Shown here in pieces: positions 7,101 through 10,046 of a stretch of 10,046 nt of DNA; within the stretch, counting starts at the first letter, position 1; every line of letters starts with the position of its first letter. The DNA is from Candidatus Omnitrophica bacterium CG07_land_8_20_14_0_80_50_8 (GTDB taxonomy: Bacteria > Omnitrophota > Gorgyraeia > 2-02-FULL-51-18), in NCBI GenBank assembly GCA_002779345.1, contig PEWW01000008.1:1-10046 (forward strand), written 5' to 3'. A program made the position numbers and the translations under genes. Below the pieces are notes generated by a model that saw only the letters and a list, made by a program, of their open reading frames with translations, did no database searches and was not told where the DNA came from.

Positions 7101-10046
7101 AATTCTCAACCCTTAGCCTGGACGGCTAGGTTTGCCGCCGGGACCAATGTGATGTCGGCGCTTAGCATCGGCTCGTACACTGCTACAAAAAACACAACGA
7201 CCGGTATCTGGACTGTGCAAATACCGGCAGGAGGGCCTGTTTATACAGTTTCCGGAGATCCGGTCCTGGGTCCGGTCTCGGATACGTTCCAACTGACTCA
7301 GTCAGCCGCCTCCGCTTCGCTTGCGAAGCCCGTTGTGAAATATTCCAACAATCTTTTCGCGGTCAGCGGCGCTTCGGGCGCCTACTCCCTGGATGATCTA
7401 TCGGGAACCGTAGTCACTTTTGATCCGCAAAATAAGAATACGAGCCTCTTCCCGGGTAAGATCTACCGTCTCTCGGGACCGGATTCTACTCACCTCAAGC
7501 TTGAAGGGCCCGTTTCGGACGCCGCGCTTATTTCGGATGGCATTATCACTTTCAACGGCAAGAAAGTTGCCGTTTCCTATGACAAGGATACCTCCGAATA
7601 TACGCTCGATGACGGTGTTTCAACACCGGTCAAGGTCAAGGCAGGTGTTCCGGTCACGCTATCTGACGGGATCACCTATGATGTATTTGGAACCGGCCAG
7701 GCGACGGTAAGGATCGAACCGCTCACGGACGCTCTCAGTCAAAACATCAACGACCGCGTTCTCACGATAGAAAACAGTCTACTGTCGGTCCGCTTCGACA
7801 CGGGCAGCGGTAATTATATTTTCAATGACGGCACAGAAGATGTAGGTGCGGGCAAGCAGGGCGACACCTTCGTTTATCCGGCTTCAAACGGGATGACCTA
7901 CAAGATCCAAGGAACGACCCTGTCGGATATCGGTCTCGACGCAAGCCGCGTCGTGACGAGCGGCGGAGGAATTATAGACAGCAATTATTATAGCAAATAT
8001 GGCAACTGGACGGCGCTTAACGGCGAGAGTGGCTGGGAATGGAATTACAATTATAACGCCGGCTACGGCGATCCGACCTTATGGATCGGTTTTGGTCAGC
8101 CTGGATCACCTGACGCAAAGGGCGGTTCAGCGGTGAAGAACACCTCTAACCAATGGACATGGACCTACGACAACAAAACCTATGTCATTGTGGGCGATCC
8201 GGACACTATCACTGAAGGCAATATAGACCTTAGACTTTTGGCGGAGAGTTCTGCCGTGAGTAAACCGGTCATTCGTTATAACGGCGATCTGTATACCATC
8301 GAGACGACTTCTACCGGAAATTTCAGCGCTGTCAACGGCGTTACTTCGATCAATTTTGACCGGGACGGGCAGGCGAATATCAACGGTCTTTTCTATCGCC
8401 TCACAGGCGCTGATATCTCCCAGAAAACGATCGAAGGGCCTTTTTCCGCGATCCCAAGCGTGAATATTACCGATCGGATCGTGTCGACGGTGGACCATGA
8501 AAAAGTAACGGTCACCTATAGCACCCAGAACGGTATCTACGCCTTCAGCAATGGCTTCGAAACGATCGGCGGCGGTCCGATGGGCGGTACCTTCACCTAT
8601 CGAGGGGATGAATATAAGATCACCGGAACGTCACTGCCAGATGCCGGTCTCCAGATCAAGACGATCACGAGCGTCGGCGGCGGGATCACCGACAATAACT
8701 ACGGATACAAACAAGGTTTATGGGTCACGGTGAATGGTCAGCCGGGCTGGAAATGGTGGTACAGCTACGGCTATGGGCCGGAATCTCTGAGCATTGGCAC
8801 GGACATGATGAATGCCGCTTACGCGGTGAAGGATACGGTCACCGGCAAGTGGACTTTGACCAGGGACGGAGAAGTATACGAGATCGTCGGGGATCCGGCC
8901 ATGCTTTATGAGGGCAATATTCATCTCAAGTTGACCGTTTCGAGCGCCCCGGTCACGGGCCAGCCTATTGTCAATTTTGACAGCGACCTTTACACGGTTT
9001 CCCTCATGAACGGTCTTTACTCCATCTCAAACGGACAGAGCGCGATCGGATTTGATGCGGATCTCAAGGCGACCTACAAAGGTTACACGTACGTTATTTC
9101 CGGGCCTGATATCAATCACATGACCATTCAGGGTCCGTTCGTCGCCTCGACCCGTGTGGCGGACAGCCAAGTGATAGTGAATCAATACAGTTATTTCGTG
9201 ACTTTTGATTACGTGAATAATTGGTTTGAATTCAGAAATAACAGCCAGTCCTTCCATACGGATGCGTCGGGGGTGGTGGACTTTGGCAACGGAGAAATTT
9301 ACAAGGCCCAGTTCGATACGGACGGGAAAGTCCTGCTTGTCAAATACCTTACCTCCGATCTCAACAAGGACGGGTTTGTCAACTCAACCGATGAAAATCT
9401 GATCGCGATCGCGCTAGGATCGGGCATATTCAACGCCGCCGCGGACCTCGACAAGAACGGTCGAGTCGATTGGGCGGATCTGGATATATTCAGCATGCAA
9501 AGAGACCATACCGCTCTTTGGACCAAGATGAATTTGGATAGTACGGACTACCATGTGATGCAGCGCGACGGAATTTACAGGTTCTATGACCGCGCCAAAC
9601 CGGATGAGCCCGTGGACGCCAACGAGACCAATTCCAGGATCTTCCTGAAAGGCGTCGAATACATCATGAACTCGGACCAGGGCGAGTTGAATCTGTCTGA
9701 GGAACGGATCGGCGATCTGAACAAGGACGGCCAAGTCAACGGGTTGGACAAGGATATCTTTGACCGTTCCATGTGGTCTTCGTACGTTCCGCCGAAAAAC
9801 GGCAGTGAATTTTCAGCCACCTCGCGTTCTTCGTCATACGGTTATTGGTACGACGATTTCGCACGTGACGGCACGACCGCTTCCACGTCAGTTTGGACCA
9901 TGGACGGCCGCGAACGTTACCTTGACTATGAGTTCAATGTCGGTATTGACGGAAATTTTGATATCGCCCTGCATGCCAAAGCCGGCCAGACCGGATTCGC
10001 GGAAGAAGGCGGCGGTTCGATCCCGGAGGGATACAAATACCAATTC
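3..10046 (+). CDS. Giant modular repeat protein, interior fragment (both ends missing), probable secreted/surface adhesin
   Basis: Reading codons from base 3 gives 3348 consecutive sense codons to the last base, with no stop. The other two + frames meet stops within the first 50 bases. The start and stop lie outside the window, so no start codon, Shine-Dalgarno site or signal peptide can be assigned. The product is beta-rich, abundant in Asp, Gly, Thr, Tyr and Val, nearly free of cysteine (only at bases 1560 and 7038 by my reading) and lacks long hydrophobic spans, which fits an exported, extracellular protein. In order it holds a Tyr-rich segment, hairpin repeats, a carbohydrate-binding-like module, a dockerin-type calcium loop, two FDYYF modules separated by hairpin repeats, more hairpin repeats, three 225-230-residue repeats, three more calcium loops and the start of a second carbohydrate-binding-like module. 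The reading of adhesion or surface coat is inferred from architecture. No enzyme domain is recognisable. Coding is certain; function is not. Confidence 0.95.
1140..3545 (+). repeat. Beta-hairpin repeat array 1 (diverged two-hairpin units)
   Basis: Residues 380-1181. The recurring signature is a hydrophobic strand, a [DG]-G turn, then x-x-Y-x-V/I, a polar turn of 6-12 residues and a second strand often ending L-x-E/K. Clear copies have their turn near bases 1188 (DGQVYRI), 1296 (GTNVYRV), 1971 (DGFEYRV), 2085 (GGKLYAV), 2256 (NGVPYQI), 2361 (DRYFTV), 2484 (DGSLYSV), 2589 (DGKAYRV), 2817 (DGKYYQI), 3009 (ADKDYYLV), 3108 (GTKTYSV), 3297 (DGKTYSV) and 3396 (DGRLYTV). Two copies share the turn DPNDP (VIDPNDP and VTVDPNDP). 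Some gaps between copies hold the companion motif Y-x-F-S-D (bases 2880-2900 and 3230-3248). The copies are strongly diverged at DNA level, so this is old duplication rather than recent slippage. I cannot match the repeat to a named family. Confidence 0.75.
1521..1790 (+). other. Pro/charged linker with one of the two cysteines
   Basis: Residues 507-596 interrupt hairpin array 1. They contain a Ser-rich stretch, a Cys-His pair (Cys codon at 1560), then a run of charged and proline residues (KPDPIRPVPV at about 1740-1769) leading back into hairpin repeats. The composition suggests a flexible or extended connector, although the middle (about 1618-1730) could form several beta strands. No metal-binding cluster is present: with a single Cys nearby, a disulfide or zinc site is unlikely. 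Confidence 0.45.
3573..4076 (+). other. Jelly-roll-like, possibly carbohydrate-binding module, copy I
   Basis: Residues 1191-1358, just after a Gly/Thr linker (GGGTGTG, about 3555-3575). The core is a strand FDIKKDGTYDIGLFAKTY, then a long loop, then YYDFKVYVDGLYKGTF and GQHDIKISWDL, closing with SLSVKDIFV. The pattern of alternating strands with 'tyrosine-rich strand, VYVDG, G-x-F, H-x-I-x-I-x-W' resembles beta-sandwich carbohydrate-binding modules of the CBM6/CBM35 type and related jelly rolls. This is a family-level resemblance from memory, not a verified hit, and I cannot point to ligand-binding residues. A second copy begins at 9801. Both copies sit beside dockerin-type calcium loops, as binding modules often do in polysaccharide-degrading systems. 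It could instead be a purely structural beta-sandwich. Confidence 0.6.
4086..4154 (+). other. Single dockerin-type calcium-binding loop
   Basis: Residues 1362-1384. The stretch ADLDGDLKITTVDMDIL has the spacing of a dockerin F-hand loop: Asp at loop positions 1, 3, 5 and 12, a hydrophobic residue at 8 and Thr at 9, followed by a helix-like LKANRDR tail. The usual Gly at position 6 is replaced by Leu. Only one loop is present, whereas a complete dockerin has two, so it may act as a calcium-stabilised joint rather than a cohesin-binding domain. It directly follows the jelly-roll-like module. Confidence 0.75.
4200..4607 (+). other. FDYYF beta-sandwich module, copy 1
   Basis: Residues 1400-1535. 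It opens DDFSSPSGWSDN, continues through a GGYGKFGTG turn and LTKTF, has the core strand TISFDYYFIDTWD followed by AYLEVNGNRVW, and closes with LKLKFSTNLNE and a WAIGSFSI strand. The order 'D-F-x-x-G-W, F-G-x-G, K-T-F, I-x-F-D-Y-Y-x-I-D-x-W, V-N-G' resembles laminin-G/concanavalin-like modules recurrent in very large proteobacterial calcium-dependent adhesins. That resemblance is recalled, not searched. A second copy lies at 5538-5981. The two share the start, the FDYYFI core and the end. Between VNG and the H-V/I-E-I strand, copy 1 is shorter than copy 2. Confidence 0.7.
4608..5537 (+). repeat. Beta-hairpin repeat array 2 (four composite units)
   Basis: Residues 1536-1845, between the two FDYYF modules. 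Four two-hairpin units can be read at about 4617-4802, 4845-5021, 5052-5252 and 5283-5462. In each, the first hairpin has G/H-x-x-Y-x-V/Y ending in an aromatic strand plus DG or YG (AWIFWDG, FNFDDG, YRFYYG, FTFGS). The second has V-x-L/I-x-G-x-x-Y ending in L-x-E or similar (VKLGDAYYHV with KLTE; VVLNGTLYNL with VLQE; VLLDGKNYLV with LIEA; VRIAGEDYYL with LIKE). The period is about 60-75 residues. Four beta strands per unit would suit either a propeller blade or a chain of small barrels. The sequence alone does not decide. Confidence 0.75.
5538..5981 (+). other. FDYYF beta-sandwich module, copy 2
   Basis: Residues 1846-1993. It starts EDFDSGASGWSDN, carries GGYQEFGIG, SKTF, ITISFDYYFINNW and AYLDVNGVRVW, and ends with ITLNFSTDLKE and WWALDNLQIL. 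These match copy 1 at 4200 in the same order. Compared with copy 1 it has an insertion rich in Gly, Ser and Tyr (about 5784-5840, containing SGDYSYDSGGY). The copies are well separated (about 930 bases of hairpin array between them) and their DNA is diverged, so the duplication is old or the module was acquired twice. As in copy 1, a binding role for sugar or surface ligands is possible but not shown. Confidence 0.7.
5982..6839 (+). repeat. Beta-hairpin repeat array 3 (four composite units, Ala-rich linkers)
   Basis: Residues 1994-2279. The most regular copies of the two-hairpin unit are here: about 5994-6152 (IYSFSDG, then IKLGNIWYDI, VLTE), 6216-6386 (VYLFSDG, then VKLGDLIYEI), 6426-6596 (MNGQIYEV, YEFSDG, then LAGKDYRV, LTVSE) and 6630-6800 (VGNAYFLV, then SVDGFDYKIF). 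Two alanine-rich linkers separate units: around 6156-6212 (VAGYAVAAQAAGG) and around 6603-6625 (QAAAAAN). The alternation of a hairpin ending F-S-D-G with one ending L-x-E is clearest in this array, which makes it the best place to build a profile of the repeat. Confidence 0.75.
6846..7517 (+). repeat. Long repeat A (about 224 residues), divergent copy
   Basis: Residues 2282-2505. It begins LLGDILAVTENNGLFTFNDG, followed by SGRIGDSFVWPAKGKTLTVKGASLADI, a central region, KPVVKYSNNLFAVSG, and ends YRLSGPDSTHLKLEGPV. The same landmarks occur in order in repeats B and C: G-x-Y/F-x-F-x-(D/N)-G; G-D-x-F-V/T-x-P; K-x-x-G-x-x-L-x-D; V-N-x-Q-P-x-x-W; Y-x-V-x-G-D-P; K/Q-P-V/I-x-x-x-x-x-x-L-(Y/F); Y-x-L/I-(S/T)-G; I/L-E/Q-G-P. 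Copy A has lost most of the aromatic residues in the centre (VNSQPLAWTARF) and carries the second cysteine (7038). Confidence 0.7.
7518..7751 (+). repeat. Extra two-hairpin unit between long repeats A and B
   Basis: Residues 2506-2583. It reads ITFNGKKVAVSYDKDTSEYTLDDG, here split as the strand ITFNGKKVAV and the strand EYTLDDG, followed by VTLSDGITYDVFG and VRIEPL. It therefore repeats the two-hairpin unit once. No matching unit separates B from C, which are nearly contiguous, so the A-B junction gained a unit or the B-C junction lost one. Confidence 0.6.
7752..8447 (+). repeat. Long repeat B (about 232 residues) with Trp/Tyr-rich core
   Basis: Residues 2584-2815. It opens DRVLTIENSLLSVRF with NYIFNDG, then GDTFVYPASNGMTYKIQG, a glycine turn (TSGGGIIDSNYY), the aromatic core SGWEWNYNYNAGYGD (bases 8028-8072), a Gly-rich stretch, NQWTWTYDNKTYVIVGDPD, EGNIDLRL, KPVIRYNGDLYTI and YRLTG, ending TIEGPF. 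It resembles repeat C most closely (shared GGGI-x-D-x-N-Y, W-x-x-x-N-G-x-x-G-W-x-W, GDP, EGNI-x-L-x-L, GPF). It can be decomposed into about three of the two-hairpin units, the middle one enlarged by the aromatic loop. Confidence 0.75.
8472..9149 (+). repeat. Long repeat C (about 226 residues) with Trp/Tyr-rich core
   Basis: Residues 2824-3049. It opens DRIVSTVDHEKVTVTY with IYAFSNG, then GGTFTYRGDEYKITG, SVGGGITDNNYGY, the aromatic core QPGWKWWYSYGYGPE (bases 8739-8783), GKWTLTRDGEVYEIVGDP, EGNIHLKL, GQPIVNFDSDLYTV and YVISG, ending TIQGPF. The same elements in the same order define repeat B, whose end at 8447 is only about 25 bases away, so B and C form a near-perfect tandem. Exposed Trp and Tyr on a beta scaffold often contact sugar rings. 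That this core binds glycan is my inference. Confidence 0.75.
9150..9356 (+). repeat. Two-hairpin unit preceding the first paired calcium loop
   Basis: Residues 3050-3118. SYFVTFDYVNNWFEF forms the first hairpin and VVDFGNGEIYKAQFDTDG the second, followed directly by the DLNKDG loop at 9357. A similar unit (DYHVMQRDGIYRFYD, then IFLKGVEYIMNSDQGELNL) precedes the next DLNKDG loop at 9714. Hairpin pair plus loop therefore recurs with a spacing of 357 bases (119 residues). Confidence 0.6.
9357..9512 (+). other. Dockerin-like pair of calcium loops
   Basis: Residues 3119-3170. The first loop is DLNKDGFVNSTDENLIA (Asp/Asn/Asp at 1, 3, 5, Gly 6, Asn 9, Asp 12). The second is DLDKNGRVDWADLDIF (Asp at 1 and 3, Asn at 5, Gly 6, Asp at 9 and 12). 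Two 12-residue loops with trailing helices about 29 residues apart are the hallmark of dockerin type I domains, which bind calcium and, in cellulosomes, cohesins. The domain is slightly shorter than the usual 60-70 residues. Its internal position is unusual, as dockerins are normally near a terminus. Without a cohesin in view, calcium-dependent rigidity or self-assembly is equally possible. Confidence 0.85.
9513..9713 (+). repeat. Two-hairpin unit between calcium loops
   Basis: Residues 3171-3237. The first hairpin holds DYHVMQRDGIYRFYD. A charged connector with Pro and Asp/Glu follows, and the second hairpin is IFLKGVEYIMNSDQGELNLSEE. It is the same building block as in the hairpin arrays and corresponds to the unit at 9150-9356. 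It separates the dockerin-like pair from the next calcium loop. Confidence 0.6.
9714..9779 (+). other. Single dockerin-type calcium loop
   Basis: Residues 3238-3259. DLNKDGQVNGLDKDIFDRSM matches the dockerin loop consensus at positions 1 (Asp), 3 (Asn), 5 (Asp), 6 (Gly), 9 (Asn) and 12 (Asp). The first 27 bases are very similar to those at 9357 (gatct-aacaaggacgg and gtcaac shared), so the two loops are related by duplication. The second jelly-roll-like module starts within about 25 bases after it. Confidence 0.8.
9801..10046 (+). other. Jelly-roll-like, possibly carbohydrate-binding module, copy II (cut by window end)
   Basis: Residues 3267-3348. EFSATSRSSSYGYWYDDF, then LDYEFNVGIDGNFDIALHA and finally YKYQF align in order with copy I at 3573 (AFTATESRENFENYSKDD, NYKFDIKKDGTYDIGLFA and VYYDF). 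The loop between the last two elements is shorter here. The strands corresponding to VYVDG and H-D-I-K-I-S-W would lie just beyond the window. By analogy with copy I, another dockerin-type loop may follow them. Confidence 0.6.

Noticed and set aside
7750-9150. Recent DNA-level tandem duplication or assembly artefact in repeats B and C
   Set aside because: The two copies are co-linear in protein, but their codons differ widely even where residues match, so this is an old duplication rather than an assembly error.
1-10046. Possible frameshift or gene boundary between modules
   Set aside because: The same frame stays open and carries recognisable repeat motifs on both sides of every module junction, so neither a break nor separate genes are needed.

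Overview
The whole window lies inside one very large protein-coding gene on the + strand. The frame whose codons begin at positions divisible by 3 is open from base 3 to base 10046: 3348 codons, with no stop, no convincing start and no break. Both ends of the gene are outside the window. I see no second gene, RNA gene, promoter, terminator, insertion sequence or CRISPR array. The other long open stretches, several of them antisense, are shadows of this frame. Residue n of the visible protein begins at base 3n.

The protein looks like a secreted or surface-anchored modular giant. It is rich in Asp, Gly, Thr, Tyr and Val, has only two cysteines that I can find (bases 1560 and 7038), has no obvious hydrophobic membrane span, and is built from beta-rich repeats. 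Layout: an unrecognised Tyr/Asp/Asn-rich segment (3-1139); a first array of beta-hairpin repeats (1140-3545) interrupted by a Pro/charged linker; a Gly-rich linker and a jelly-roll-like, possibly carbohydrate-binding module (3573-4076); a single dockerin-type calcium loop (4086-4154); a module with an FDYYF core (4200-4607); a second hairpin array (4608-5537); a second FDYYF module (5538-5981); a third hairpin array (5982-6839); three long repeats of about 225-230 residues (A 6846-7517, B 7752-8447, C 8472-9149) with an extra unit between A and B; a pair of dockerin-type calcium loops (9357-9512); another hairpin unit and a third such loop (9714-9779); and the beginning of a second jelly-roll-like module (9801-10046), cut by the window end.

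Most of the protein can be read as one diverged building block of about 55-70 residues made of two beta-hairpins. The first hairpin is roughly G-x-x-Y-x-V ... Y-x-F-x-D-G and the second roughly V-x-L-x-G-x-x-Y-x-V ... L-x-E. I do not recognise this repeat as a named family. The reappearance of the jelly-roll-like module next to calcium loops about 6.2 kb (2076 residues) after its first copy suggests a higher-order period, so the full gene may be several times longer than the window.

Organism: bacterial, with G+C near one half by eye (not computed). Giant open frames of this type, with dockerin-like loops and carbohydrate-binding-like modules, are best known to me from uncultivated Omnitrophota and other members of the PVC group. 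That assignment is inference and could be wrong. A plausible role is calcium-stabilised adhesion to cells or polysaccharide, or a surface coat. No catalytic domain is recognisable in the visible part.
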